NCBI RefSeq assembly: GCF_002979455.1
Contig: NZ_PCOU01000022.1
Location: 1-64,000 of the forward strand
DNA from: Chryseobacterium sp. MYb7
GTDB lineage: Bacteria; Bacteroidota; Bacteroidia; Flavobacteriales; Weeksellaceae
Length of the DNA stretch: 64,000 nt
Direction of reading: 5' to 3'
Of the stretch, positions 54,028 through 62,646 are shown one piece after another (within the stretch, counting starts at the first letter, position 1; each line of letters opens with the position of its first letter). A program made the position numbers and the translations under genes. The notes beneath the pieces are model-generated. The model did no database searches. It worked only from the letters and a program-made list of their open reading frames with translations, and had not been told where the DNA came from.

Positions 54028-55158
54028 TTACATTTTCCTTAGCAAAGGACTTTGTCTGTATCTTTCTTCCTGATATTCTCCGTAAAGGTCCTGAAGGGTT
54101 TCGGAGATTTTTGCATACCCGATTTCTTTACCCCAGTTTAATAATCCTTTTGGATAATTAACTCCTTTCTGCATTGCCAGCTCAATATCTTCATCATTGG
54201 CAACTCCTAATCTTTTGGCTTCAACAGCTTCATTGATCAGCATGGAAATGATTCTTAAAAAGATTTGCTGATATAAGGCATCGTCTTTTTGAGCTATAGG
54301 TTTTTCTGTTCCTTCGCTGTAATCGTAGAAACCTTTTCCTGTTTTTCTGCCATGAAGTTTGGCTTCAGACATTCTTTGCTGCAATAAAGAGGGTTTGTAT
54401 TTCGGATCGTAGAAATAGTCTTTGTAAACAGTGGTTGTTACCGCAAAGTTGACATCCACTCCAATAAGATCCATCAATTCGAAAGGTCCCATTTTGAAGT
54501 TACCCAACGTTTTCATAGCTTCATCCACCTGTTCTGGTGTTGCGATGTTTTCCTCAACAATCCTCAGTCCTTCCCCATAATAAGGTCTGGCGATTCTGTT
54601 GACAATGAAACCAGGAATATCTTTCGCAATAACAGGTATTTTCCCCCATTCTTTCATGAGGTTGTATATTTTTTCTGCTAAAGTTTTTTCTGTTAATAAG
54701 GATGGAATAACTTCTACTAAAGGCATTAATGGAGCCGGATTGAAAAAGTGAATTCCGATGAAACGCTCCGGCTTCTTTAGTTCCGCACCAAGAGAGGTGA
54801 TAGAAATGGATGAGGTATTGGAACTGAGGACACAGCTTTCTGAAACATAGTTTTCAAGTTCTGTAAACACTTTGGTTTTGATCTCTTTATTTTCTATGAT
54901 GGCTTCAATGATGAGTTCACAATCTTTGAAGTCCTTCAATTCCGTAGCAATGGAAATATTAGCTAAAATTTCAGTCATTTTCTCTGCCGAAATTTTTTGT
55001 TTGTCAACTAATTTGGTTAGTGTTTTTTCCAAACCTACTGTTGCCGTTTCTACTTGTTTTGCATTGGCGTCATACACCCAAACTTTGCATCCGTTCGTTG
55101 CGGCTACTTGTGCAATGCCGATTCCCATCGTTCCGGCACCGATAATTCCTACTTTCAT
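54028..55158 (-). CDS. paaH: 3-hydroxyadipyl-CoA dehydrogenase PaaH
   Basis: 376 residues. The NAD-binding GAGTMGIGIA (7-16), the substrate/His region SNTSSISIT and GIHFFNPAPLMPLVEV, and the C-terminal dimer domains (about 190-376) are all present. It oxidises 3-hydroxyadipyl-CoA to 3-oxoadipyl-CoA in the lower phenylacetate route. Confidence 0.94.
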   Translation of the reverse strand: MKVGIIGAGTMGIGIAQVAATNGCKVWVYDANAKQVETATVGLEKTLTKLVDKQKISAEKMTEILANISIATELKDFKDCELIIEAIIENKEIKTKVFTELENYVSESCVLSSNTSSISITSLGAELKKPERFIGIHFFNPAPLMPLVEVIPSLLTEKTLAEKIYNLMKEWGKIPVIAKDIPGFIVNRIARPYYGEGLRIVEENIATPEQVDEAMKTLGNFKMGPFELMDLIGVDVNFAVTTTVYKDYFYDPKYKPSLLQQRMSEAKLHGRKTGKGFYDYSEGTEKPIAQKDDALYQQIFLRIISMLINEAVEAKRLGVANDEDIELAMQKGVNYPKGLLNWGKEIGYAKISETLQDLYGEYQEERYRQSPLLRKM

Positions 55159-55162
55159 ATTT

Positions 55163-55591
55163 TAAATTTGAAAATTTGAAAATGAGTTAATTTGAAAATT
55201 ATTTTAATTTTGAACTTGAAATAATTTTAGACAGAATTAATAGAATTTCCTTTAAATCAGATAGTAATTTTTCGTTTGGAGATTTCAAATATGGAGACTT
55301 TAAGCACAGCAAAAGCCAATATTCTATCTCATCAGCTTCTTTGGCGGCAATTTTTAATTTATGAATAAAATCTGCCTTACTTTCTGCATTTTGAGCCTCT
55401 CTAACATTGGCTCCAATCGAAGTTCCCGATTTAAAAATTTGATTTGCCAAAGGAAACTTTTTGTCCTCGTATAAATCTTCTGAAAATTCAATAATATTGA
55501 GTGCAAAATCAAAAGTCTTATTTACAATAATATTTTCTTTGTCATTTCTCATTTTCAAATTCTCAAATTAACCCATTTTCAAATTAATTAT
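55163..55591. repeat. Palindromic repeat with four-helix-bundle gene inside (copy 2)
   Basis: Left arm 55163-55207 (AATTTGAAAATGAGTTAATT) and right arm 55549-55591 are inverted complements of each other and match the empty palindrome at 51428-51520. Between the arms lies only the gene 55199-55558. The right arm ends in the stop codon of paaG. Confidence 0.7.
55199..55558 (-). CDS. Four-helix bundle protein (23S intervening-sequence / Avd-like family)
   Basis: 119 residues, all-helical, with the family signatures FPLANQIFKSGTSIGANVREA and DEIEYWLLL. Such proteins are encoded in 23S rRNA intervening sequences and as diversity-generating-retroelement Avd subunits; free-standing copies are frequent in Bacteroidota and often look mobile. 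Here it is enclosed by palindromic repeat arms in a gap between paaH and paaG, so it looks like a passenger and not a pathway gene. No reverse transcriptase is near. Confidence 0.85.
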   Translation of the reverse strand: MKMRNDKENIIVNKTFDFALNIIEFSEDLYEDKKFPLANQIFKSGTSIGANVREAQNAESKADFIHKLKIAAKEADEIEYWLLLCLKSPYLKSPNEKLLSDLKEILLILSKIISSSKLK

Positions 55592-56388
55592 CTTCCTTTA
55601 TAATTAGGTTTTCTTTTCTGTAAAAAGGCGTTTACTCCTTCTATGAAGTCTTCTGTACCTGCTGCTTCCTGCTGAAGATCTGCTTCCAGATCCAGCTGTT
55701 CTTTCAATGTATTGGTATAAGAACCGGCAAAAGCTTTTTTCGTAAGCTTAAGAGCAGCTGTTGGCATATTTGCCATTCTTTCAAGAATTTCCATAGATTT
55801 TGGAACGAACTCTTCTTCAGTGAAAACTTCAGCTACAAGACCATGATTTTTAGATTCTTCTGCGGATAATTTTTTACCTGTAAATGCTAAATAATTGGCC
55901 AATTGTCTACCTAAAAGCTTCGGTAAGAAGTAAGTTCCTCCTGTATCAGGGATCAAACCGATATTTGAAAATGCCTGAGCAAAATAGGCTTTTTCATTCG
56001 CTAAAACAAAGTCAGAGATTAAAGCCAACATCGCTCCAGCTCCTACTGCAGGGCCGTTTACTAATGCAATAACCGGTTTTTTGCAACGGGTAACTTCCAA
56101 CACTAAAGGGTTATAATAGTCTACCACAATTTTTCTGATGATATCATGATCATGGTGTTCTCTGCCTACCACGAAAGCTTCATCCAGATTCTGACCTGAA
56201 CAAAACGCTCTTCCTCTTCCGGAAATAGCAACACATCTTACCGTTTCGTCTTCGCTGCATTCTTTAACAAAATCTTTAAGATCTGATAAAGCCGGCTTGG
56301 TAAGGGCATTCATGGTTTCAGGTTGATTAAGATAAGCGATTTTAAGTTTCCCGTCAAAATGCGTTTCAATATCAAGTTGTGTATACAT
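55588..56388 (-). CDS. paaG: 1,2-epoxyphenylacetyl-CoA isomerase PaaG
   Basis: 266-residue crotonase-fold enzyme that converts the ring-epoxide CoA to oxepin-CoA. CoA/oxyanion regions: GRAFCSGQNLDEA and ALVNGPAVGAGAMLALISDF; catalytic Asp region NIGLIPDTGGTYFLP. The MYTQLDIE start at 56388 is preferred over a nine-residue longer version at 56415. paaG versus paaF cannot be fully separated by eye, but PDTGG is typical of PaaG. Confidence 0.9.
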   Translation of the reverse strand: MYTQLDIETHFDGKLKIAYLNQPETMNALTKPALSDLKDFVKECSEDETVRCVAISGRGRAFCSGQNLDEAFVVGREHHDHDIIRKIVVDYYNPLVLEVTRCKKPVIALVNGPAVGAGAMLALISDFVLANEKAYFAQAFSNIGLIPDTGGTYFLPKLLGRQLANYLAFTGKKLSAEESKNHGLVAEVFTEEEFVPKSMEILERMANMPTAALKLTKKAFAGSYTNTLKEQLDLEADLQQEAAGTEDFIEGVNAFLQKRKPNYKGR

Positions 56389-56415
56389 AGTTTTTATTAA
56401 TTTATTATTTAACAA

Positions 56416-56530
56416 TGCACTAATTTAACAATATAAATCAATGTAACCGTCTAATAATTTAACATTCTAACAATTCCTTCGTTATGCTTTGCATAGCCGT
56501 AAAATTTGTTGTGGTTTGGTGAATAACTCA
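56416..56530. repeat. AT-rich TTTAACAAT repeat stretch
   Basis: Repeated TTTAACAAT/TAACAATT units fill the paaG-paaD gap, related to those at 49885-49981 and 58925-59030. Confidence 0.4.
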
Positions 56531-56995
56531 TCAATGACATTTAAAATAATCAAAGGGTTCCAGGCAGTCTAAACACTGATAAGATGCCTTACACAAAGTA
56601 GATCCAAATCTGCTGATCTGCTTGGTATGTTCAGAACCACAACGCGGACATTTTTTCGGTTTCCCAATGTGATGTTCGTCTGCTCCTTTTTCGGGAGGTG
56701 TAATTCCGTACACGCGGAGTTTTTCTCTCGCTTCATCCGTTAACCAGTCTGTTGTCCAAATCGGAAACATCTTGGTTACTACTTTTGCATCCCATCCGTT
56801 TTCTTTCATCATTTTGATAATGTCCTCCTCAATAGTAAACATGGCAGGACAGGCAGAATAAGTAGGTGTAATGACCACTTCGCAGGTATTTTCTCCTGTG
56901 ACTTGTGCATCTCTTACAATTCCTAACTCCACGATATCAATGACCGGAATTTCCGGATCGGGAATTGTTCTTAATAAATCTAAAAGCTGATTCAT
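56531..56995 (-). CDS. paaD: Phenylacetyl-CoA epoxidase maturation subunit PaaD
   Basis: 154 residues: an N-terminal SufT/DUF59 (MIP18-like) domain (IPDPEIPVIDIVELGIVRD, TYSACPAMFTIEEDI) and a C-terminal zinc-ribbon-like part with C-pairs (CPRCGSEHTK, YQCLDCLEPFDYFKCH). It is required for assembly of the diiron PaaABCE epoxidase. Confidence 0.94.
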   Translation of the reverse strand: MNQLLDLLRTIPDPEIPVIDIVELGIVRDAQVTGENTCEVVITPTYSACPAMFTIEEDIIKMMKENGWDAKVVTKMFPIWTTDWLTDEAREKLRVYGITPPEKGADEHHIGKPKKCPRCGSEHTKQISRFGSTLCKASYQCLDCLEPFDYFKCH

Positions 56996-56998
56996 ATT

Positions 56999-57807
56999 TT
57001 ATTTTTTATCAGAATCAAGAATTACTTTCATTGCATTCTGATAATCCAAATTATCTGTTATTCCGTTGTGATACTGATCTTTTAATACAATCAGGCTATC
57101 CTCTTTTTTAAAGTTATTTTTAAGTTTTAAAGAGGCATTATAGTTAATAACCTCATCTTTATCACCATGAAAAATAACAACTGGCGATTTAACGGTTTTT
57201 AAATATTTACCAGTCTCAAAATTATATTTCAGTAAAAACTTGGGAAGAAATGAGAATTTCTGGCTCATTTCATCTTCTATACTGTAATAAGGTGCCTGTA
57301 AAATCAATAATCTTGCGTGATGCATGGATGCTAATTTTGCAGCTAATCCTGATCCTACAGAATATCCTAAAATAATAATTTTGTTTTCCGGATATCTTTT
57401 CAATAGCTCTTTGTAAGCACTCTCAACATCCGAGAAAATTTGATCTTTACTACTAATTTTATCTTCGCTTTTTCCGTAACCTCTATAGTCAAGTATCAAA
57501 GTATATAATTCATACTGCGATATAATTGGGCTACTTCTCCCCAGCCTTTTATTGATCCTCCATTTCCATGAAGATAAAAGATAACTCCTTTTGGGGTTTG
57601 AACTTTAAATAAAACCGAGCTTAAATGCTTTCCATCCTGTGTTTTGATAGATATTTCTTCAAAATCACCATTAAATTTAAATTTGTAATTCTCCGGTAAC
57701 TTTTCAGGATAAAAAATAATTTTCTCCTGATAGAAATAGATCCCAACACATAGTATCACATATGCTGCAAGAAAAAAAGCCAATATCCCAAGAAGCATCT
57801 TCTTCAT
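56999..57807 (-). pseudogene. Frameshifted alpha/beta hydrolase
   Basis: Two adjoining frames together make one hydrolase. The upstream half (57496-57807) has a membrane anchor and YLHGNGGSIKGWGEV, ending SMNYIL. The downstream half (56999-57499) begins LILDYRGYGKSED and has nucleophile GYSVGSGLAAK, acid HGDKDEV and a final His in DQYHNGI. One extra T in the run near 57498 would restore MNYILLILDYRG. This may be an inactivated gene, a sequencing error, or slippage. It sits between paaC and paaD. Confidence 0.85.
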
Positions 57808-57813
57808 AATTTA

Positions 57814-58563
57814 CTACCAGGTACACCCAGGATATGCTCTCTGCATATACTGAAGTTCACAAAGAATAAATCCGAAATACTCTGTATGATATCCTGTTCT
57901 TGATTTTGGCTGCATGAAAGAGTTTTCTGGATATTCTAAACCGAAATCTGCAAAATCTTTCTTGGTAATGGCAATGAATTCTTCGTAAAGAGCATCTGCA
58001 TTGGGAGCAATATTCAAAACAACCAGATCGTCTTCCCCTTCTGTTTTAGCAAAAAGACCTTTTGTATATTCCCAGATATCTCCAATAGCTTTTACCAAAC
58101 GTTCACGGCTTTCTTCTGTTCCCTGAGTGAAAATTTTCATCCATGAAGCAGTGTGAGTATAGTGGTATCTTACTTCTTTTAAAGATTTTTGGGCAATAGC
58201 AGCAAGCTCTTCGTTCGCAGAATTGGATAATGCCTCATACATCAGTTTCTGGTATACAGACAATACATACACTTTCAGAATAGTCTGTGCATAATCTTCA
58301 TTAGGGAGTTCTACCCAATGCGCATTCACGTATTCATGTTCGTATCTTAAAAATGCGATATCATCTTCACTTTTTCCGTTATCAATCACTCTTGAAGCAT
58401 AAACATAAAAGTTGTTAGCCTGACCTAGTTCATCCAACGCAATATTTGTCAATGCAATATCTTCCTCTAAGTAAGGACCTTCACCACACCATGCAGACAA
58501 ACGCTGTCCCATAATGAAACTGTCGTCTGCTAGTTTTAATAAATAATTATATAATGGGTTCAT
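57814..58563 (-). CDS. paaC: Phenylacetyl-CoA epoxidase structural subunit PaaC
   Basis: 249 residues, all-helical ferritin-like fold. It keeps the PaaC look (LADDSFIMGQRLSAWCGEGPYLEEDIALTNIALD) but is the non-catalytic partner that stabilises PaaA. The ATG at 58563 is used; the longer reading to 58602 would be translated from the repeat at 58564-58632. Confidence 0.95.
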   Translation of the reverse strand: MNPLYNYLLKLADDSFIMGQRLSAWCGEGPYLEEDIALTNIALDELGQANNFYVYASRVIDNGKSEDDIAFLRYEHEYVNAHWVELPNEDYAQTILKVYVLSVYQKLMYEALSNSANEELAAIAQKSLKEVRYHYTHTASWMKIFTQGTEESRERLVKAIGDIWEYTKGLFAKTEGEDDLVVLNIAPNADALYEEFIAITKKDFADFGLEYPENSFMQPKSRTGYHTEYFGFILCELQYMQRAYPGCTW

Positions 58564-58632
58564 TGTTTTAGCTTTTGGCTTTTGGCATATAGCTTTTGGC
58601 AAATTGCAAGCAGCTAATAGCCATTAGCTATT
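58564..58632. repeat. Palindromic repeat (AGCTTTTGGC type)
   Basis: Tandem GCTTTTGGC units followed by AGCTAATAGCCATTAGCTA fill the paaB-paaC gap. Confidence 0.5.
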
Positions 58633-58914
58633 TTACATATTTTTTACGTCGTTTGGAATATCGTAGAACGTTGGGTGACGGTAAAGTTTATCATCAGCCG
58701 GATCGAAGAATGCTTCTTTATCCACCCCTTCTGAAGTCACAATATATTTACTTGGAACTACCCAAACAGAAGTTCCTTCTTTTCTTCTTGTATAGACGTC
58801 TCTTGCATTCTGCAAAGCCATTTCTGCTGTTGGCGCCTGTACAACTCCAACGTGTTTATGAGATAATCCCGGTTTAGTTTGAATAAACACTTCCCATATA
58901 TCTAAATTTGCCAT
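58633..58914 (-). CDS. paaB: Phenylacetyl-CoA epoxidase subunit PaaB
   Basis: 93-residue small subunit that bridges PaaAC dimers. Signature WEVFIQTKPGLSHKHVGVVQ and VWVVPSKYI. Normal length. Part of the paaABC group. Confidence 0.95.
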   Translation of the reverse strand: MANLDIWEVFIQTKPGLSHKHVGVVQAPTAEMALQNARDVYTRRKEGTSVWVVPSKYIVTSEGVDKEAFFDPADDKLYRHPTFYDIPNDVKNM

Positions 58915-58924
58915 AATTAAAATT

Positions 58925-59030
58925 AATTTAACAATGTATCAGTGTACCAGTTTAACAATGAGATGCTTCGACAAGCTCAGCACGACAATGATTGTTACAT
59001 TTTTACATTGGTATATTGTTACATTATTAT
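58925..59030. repeat. Palindromic repeat with TTCGACAAGCTCAG insert
   Basis: Outer arms (TTTAACAATG ... TTGTTACATTTTTACATT) are related to 49885-49981. The centre (58965-58983) has GCTTCGACAAGCTCAG, a sequence seen as an intergenic repeat in many bacteria. It overlaps the very end of paaA by a few bases. Confidence 0.55.
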
Positions 59031-59965
59031 ATTACTTCTTTTTGTTGTTTTTCTGCAAAAGCTGCAGCAGCTTCTTTTACCCAAGAATTTTCTCTTTGTG
59101 CTTTTCTCTTGGTTTCGATACGCTTTTTGTTGCAAGGTCCGTTTCCTTTTAAAATTTCCATGAATTCATCCCAAGGAAGTTCTCCGAAATCATAATGCTG
59201 TCTTTCCTCATTCCATTTTAAATCTTTATCCGGAATGGTTAATCCTAAGAATTCAGCCTGAGAAACTGTAACATCGATAAATCTCTGACGAAGGTTATCA
59301 TTACTTTCTCTTTTCACTCTGTAGTTCATAGAGATTTTAGAGTTTGGCGAGCTGTCATCATTAGGTCCGAACATCATTAGAGCCGGCCACCAGAAACGGT
59401 TCAATGAAGCCTGAGCCATTTCTTTCTGTTGTTTTGTACCACGGCACAATGCCATCAGAATTTCGTAGCCTTGTCTTTGGTGGAAAGATTCTTCTTTACA
59501 GATCTTTACCATCGCTCTTGAATAAGGACCATAAGAATTCCCCATCAGCATTACCTGGTTCATAATGGCAGCACCATCTACCAACCAACCGATTGCACCG
59601 ATATCGGCCCAACTTAAGGTAGGATAGTTGAAAATACTTGAATATTTTGCTTTTCCTTCCAGCATATCGTCATAAGTAGCATCTCTGTCTGCTCTGATGC
59701 TTCCGTCTCCTAAAGTTTCAGTGGCAGAATAAAGATATAGGCCGTGACCTGCTTCATCCTGAACTTTTGCTAAAAGAGCCATTTTTCTTCTCAATGAAGG
59801 CGCTCTGGAAATCCAGTTCGCTTCCGGCAGCATTCCTACAATCTCGGAATGAGCGTGCTGTGAAATCTGACGAACCAATAATTTTCTGTAATCATCCGGC
59901 ATTACATCTTTTGGCTCTACTTTATTTTCTTCGTGAACGTATTGAACAAATTTTTCTAAGTCCAT
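59027..59965 (-). CDS. paaA: Phenylacetyl-CoA epoxidase catalytic subunit PaaA
   Basis: 312 residues with a ferritin-like diiron fold. Iron-ligand helices with E and Exx[17 protein letters not shown] and [12 protein letters not shown]. It adds one oxygen atom to the ring of phenylacetyl-CoA. The C-terminal tail [15 protein letters not shown] is typical. Confidence 0.97.
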   Translation of the reverse strand: MDLEKFVQYVHEENKVEPKDVMPDDYRKLLVRQISQHAHSEIVGMLPEANWISRAPSLRRKMALLAKVQDEAGHGLYLYSATETLGDGSIRADRDATYDDMLEGKAKYSSIFNYPTLSWADIGAIGWLVDGAAIMNQVMLMGNSYGPYSRAMVKICKEESFHQRQGYEILMALCRGTKQQKEMAQASLNRFWWPALMMFGPNDDSSPNSKISMNYRVKRESNDNLRQRFIDVTVSQAEFLGLTIPDKDLKWNEERQHYDFGELPWDEFMEILKGNGPCNKKRIETKRKAQRENSWVKEAAAAFAEKQQKEVI

Positions 59966-59969
59966 CTTT

Positions 59970-60074
59970 TTTGAATTTGAAAATTAAATAATTTGAGAGT
60001 TTGAGAATTTGGAAATTTTAAACACGATAATGGCATTTTCAAATTAGCATATTTTCTCATTTTCAAATTGTCTT
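59970..60074. repeat. Long palindromic repeat, empty copy 3
   Basis: Left arm with AATTTGAGAGTTTGAGAATTT and right arm CATTTTCAAATTAGC...CTCATTTTCAAATT, inverted and related to copies 1 and 2. It fills the paaA-paaE gap and ends next to the paaE stop codon. Confidence 0.6.
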
Positions 60075-61158
60075 ACACATCATAATTAAGCATCACCACA
60101 TTGGTTGTAGGGTGACATTGGCAGGTAAGAACGAAGCCTCTGGCTACTTCTTCTTCGGTAAGCGCATAGTTTTTCTCCATGAAAACTTCTCCTTCCAGAA
60201 CCTGCGCCTTACACGTACAGCAAACGCCTCCTTTACATGCGAAAGGAACCGGAAGCTGATCTTTCAATGCTTTATCTAAGATACTCTCTTTTTTAGAATT
60301 AAGGTGGAACGAATATTCATCATCATCAATGATTACCGTTACCATACTTTCAATATTGGCAATTGCCTTGAATTCATCACTCATTTCCTCCGTATTTTCT
60401 TCATCCGGAGCGGTGAAATATTCAAATAAAACCTGAATAGCAGGTACTTTTTTATCTTTCTTCAGATAGTCTGCAATCCCCTTAATCATTTCCGAAGGTC
60501 CGCAAATGAAATAGGTTGCTTCTTTTACATCGATATCTGTATATCTTTCAAACAGTAAATCTAGTTTTTCAGGAGAAATTCTTCCTTCAAAAATTGGATC
60601 TTCGTGTTTTTCACGGCTTACTAAATAAACCACTTTCAATCTGCCATTAAAAGACTCCACCAATTTATCGATCTCACCTTTTTTCATCACATGATTCATG
60701 CTTCTGTTGCTGTAGAACAAATAAGCGTTTGAATTCGGTTCCTGATAAAGGCTTTCTTTAATATTGGATAAAACAGGGGAAATTCCGCTTCCTGCAGCCA
60801 GACCAACGTAAGTTTTTACGTTTGTCGGGTGATATGAAGTATTGAAACCACCCATTGGAGGCATTACTTCCAGCACTTCATCCATGTGAAGGTGTTCATT
60901 GAAATAGCCTGATACTTTTCCGCCTTCAAGCAATTTCACCAATACTTCCAGCGTATTGCCTTTTTCACTTGGAGCGTTGCAGATAGAGTAAGAACGTCTT
61001 TCTTCATTTCCGTTGATCATCATTCGGAAATTCAGATACTGCCCTTGTTTGAACCTGAACTTATCTTTCAGTTCTTCAGGGATTTCTACCGCTACATTTA
61101 CTGCTTCGGAAGTATCTTTCTGAACCTTAACTGTTTTAAGTTTATAAAATGAATTCAT
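60073..61158 (-). CDS. paaE: Phenylacetyl-CoA epoxidase reductase PaaE
   Basis: 361 residues passing electrons from NADPH to PaaA. The FAD part has RRSYSICNAPSE (about 54-65), the NAD(P) part GLAAGSGISPVLSNIK and FICGPSEMIKG, and the C-terminal plant-type 2Fe-2S domain CKGGVCCTCKAQV plus TCQC. It overlaps the paaK stop by one base (TAATG). Confidence 0.95.
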   Translation of the reverse strand: MNSFYKLKTVKVQKDTSEAVNVAVEIPEELKDKFRFKQGQYLNFRMMINGNEERRSYSICNAPSEKGNTLEVLVKLLEGGKVSGYFNEHLHMDEVLEVMPPMGGFNTSYHPTNVKTYVGLAAGSGISPVLSNIKESLYQEPNSNAYLFYSNRSMNHVMKKGEIDKLVESFNGRLKVVYLVSREKHEDPIFEGRISPEKLDLLFERYTDIDVKEATYFICGPSEMIKGIADYLKKDKKVPAIQVLFEYFTAPDEENTEEMSDEFKAIANIESMVTVIIDDDEYSFHLNSKKESILDKALKDQLPVPFACKGGVCCTCKAQVLEGEVFMEKNYALTEEEVARGFVLTCQCHPTTNVVMLNYDV

Positions 61159-62474
61159 TATTTTTTTAGTATTCTATTAATTTTTCCACCTTCGCACTTC
61201 GGCAGGCTGTCCTGAGCATGAACTTTTACTTTCGTAGTAATTCCTACCCTCTTTTTTATTTCGTTTTCTATATTTTTTCCAAAGTTCCCGACAAAATTAA
61301 AATAATCATCGGTATTTGATTCTATTTTCTGAGATTTTACCAATTCATCGTCTATTTCAACATCAATATCCAAAGCAATACACATCTGTTCTTTCTCTAC
61401 AGGGGTCAGATAGTAGTTAGGAACCACTCCCCTTACATAAGAAAAAGCTTCTTCAATCTGGCTTGGGTATACGTTTACTCCTCTTACGATCAGCATATCA
61501 TCTGCTCTTCCAACGATGGGTTTCATTTTCACCATGGTTCTTTTGGCATTTTCATCATAATAAAGACTTGTAATATCATTGGTCCAATAACGTAAAAGCG
61601 GCATCGCTTTTTTCGTTAAAGTGGTAATCACCAATACACCTTCTTCCCCAAAAGGAACCGGCTGCTTGGTAATGGGATCTAAAATTTCAGGATAAAAATG
61701 ATCTTCCCAGATATAAGCTCCACCCTTCTCTTCGAAATCTTCCATGGAAACTCCTGGTCCGATAATTTCACTTAAACCATAAATATTGGTTGCATGAACA
61801 CCTAATTTTTCTTCAATGTGTCCTCTGATAATTTCTGTCCATGGCTCTGAACCTAATACTGCATATTTTAGGCTGATGTCCTCTGCAGAAATTCCTCTTT
61901 TTGCAAACTCATCCGCAATCGTTAAAGCGTATGAAGGTGAGCAGCAAATCACTTCCGGTTTAAAATCTACAATCAGGTCTACCTGTCTTGCCGTCATCCC
62001 TCCTGAAATAGGAAGAACGCTCATGCCTAACATTTCAGCTCCGTAATGCAGTCCTAAACCTCCCGTAAAAATTCCGTAACCATAGGCATTGTGCAACTGC
62101 ATTCCAGGTCTTGCACCTGCTGCATGTAAAGATCTTGCCACCACTTCACTGAAAAGATCTACATCTTCTTTGGTATATCCTACCACAGTTGGTTTTCCCG
62201 TGGTTCCACTTGAGCAGTGAATACGCTGAAGCTCACTTTTAGGAACGGTAAATAACCCGAACGGATAGTTATCTCTTAAATCTTGTTTGTAAGTAATAGG
62301 AAGTTTAGCGATATCCTCAATCGACCTTATATCCTGTGGAGATACTTGCAATTCATCAAATTTCTTTTTATAAAATTCCGACTTCTCTCCCAAATAGCTG
62401 ATCAGGCTGATCAACCGGTCGGATTGAAGCTGTCTCAACTGACCCAGCTCCAGATATTCAACTGAAAAATCCAT
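61158..62474 (-). CDS. paaK: Phenylacetate-CoA ligase
   Basis: 438 residues. AMP-binding motif HCSSGTTGKPTVVGYT and the C-terminal hinge VGRADDMLIVRGVNVYPSQIE with a catalytic Lys near the end (KCEGGKINRI). It activates phenylacetate to its CoA ester, the first step of the pathway. The ATG at 62474 is preferred because a longer version to 62489 would start inside the operator (62483-62496). First gene of the main paa transcript. Confidence 0.95.
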   Translation of the reverse strand: MDFSVEYLELGQLRQLQSDRLISLISYLGEKSEFYKKKFDELQVSPQDIRSIEDIAKLPITYKQDLRDNYPFGLFTVPKSELQRIHCSSGTTGKPTVVGYTKEDVDLFSEVVARSLHAAGARPGMQLHNAYGYGIFTGGLGLHYGAEMLGMSVLPISGGMTARQVDLIVDFKPEVICCSPSYALTIADEFAKRGISAEDISLKYAVLGSEPWTEIIRGHIEEKLGVHATNIYGLSEIIGPGVSMEDFEEKGGAYIWEDHFYPEILDPITKQPVPFGEEGVLVITTLTKKAMPLLRYWTNDITSLYYDENAKRTMVKMKPIVGRADDMLIVRGVNVYPSQIEEAFSYVRGVVPNYYLTPVEKEQMCIALDIDVEIDDELVKSQKIESNTDDYFNFVGNFGKNIENEIKKRVGITTKVKVHAQDSLPKCEGGKINRILKK

Positions 62475-62482
62475 AAAACTAA

Positions 62483-62529
62483 CTAACATTTGTTAGGTGT
62501 AAATTTAAAAAGATTTTGCAAGCTGACAA
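62483..62529 (-). promoter_or_regulatory. paa operon promoter and TetR-type operator
   Basis: TTG (62527-62529), 19-nt spacer, TAAATTTA (62500-62507, one mismatch), directly followed by CTAACATTTGTTAG (62483-62496), a TetR-type palindrome lying over the start region. A second palindrome ATGACTTTTGTCAT lies upstream at 62535-62548. Confidence 0.7.
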
Positions 62530-62646
62530 AATTTTTATGACTTTTGTCATATTTTGAATGATTCTAAATAACGAGATAAAAGCTAAAATGCTTTTTTTGT
62601 ACAAAGTACAAAGTAAAATGTATTAATGATTTTCTTTGATAAAGGT

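Noticed and set aside
55199..55558. Diversity-generating retroelement around the Avd-like gene
   Set aside because: No reverse transcriptase and no template/variable repeat pair found nearby.
58564..58602. N-terminal extension of PaaC
   Set aside because: Encoded by the AGCTTTTGGC repeat; the conserved PaaC sequence starts at 58563.
49885..60074. CRISPR array in the AT-rich repeats of the paa cluster
   Set aside because: Repeats are palindromic pairs of differing sequence and irregular spacing, with no constant repeat-spacer period and no cas genes.
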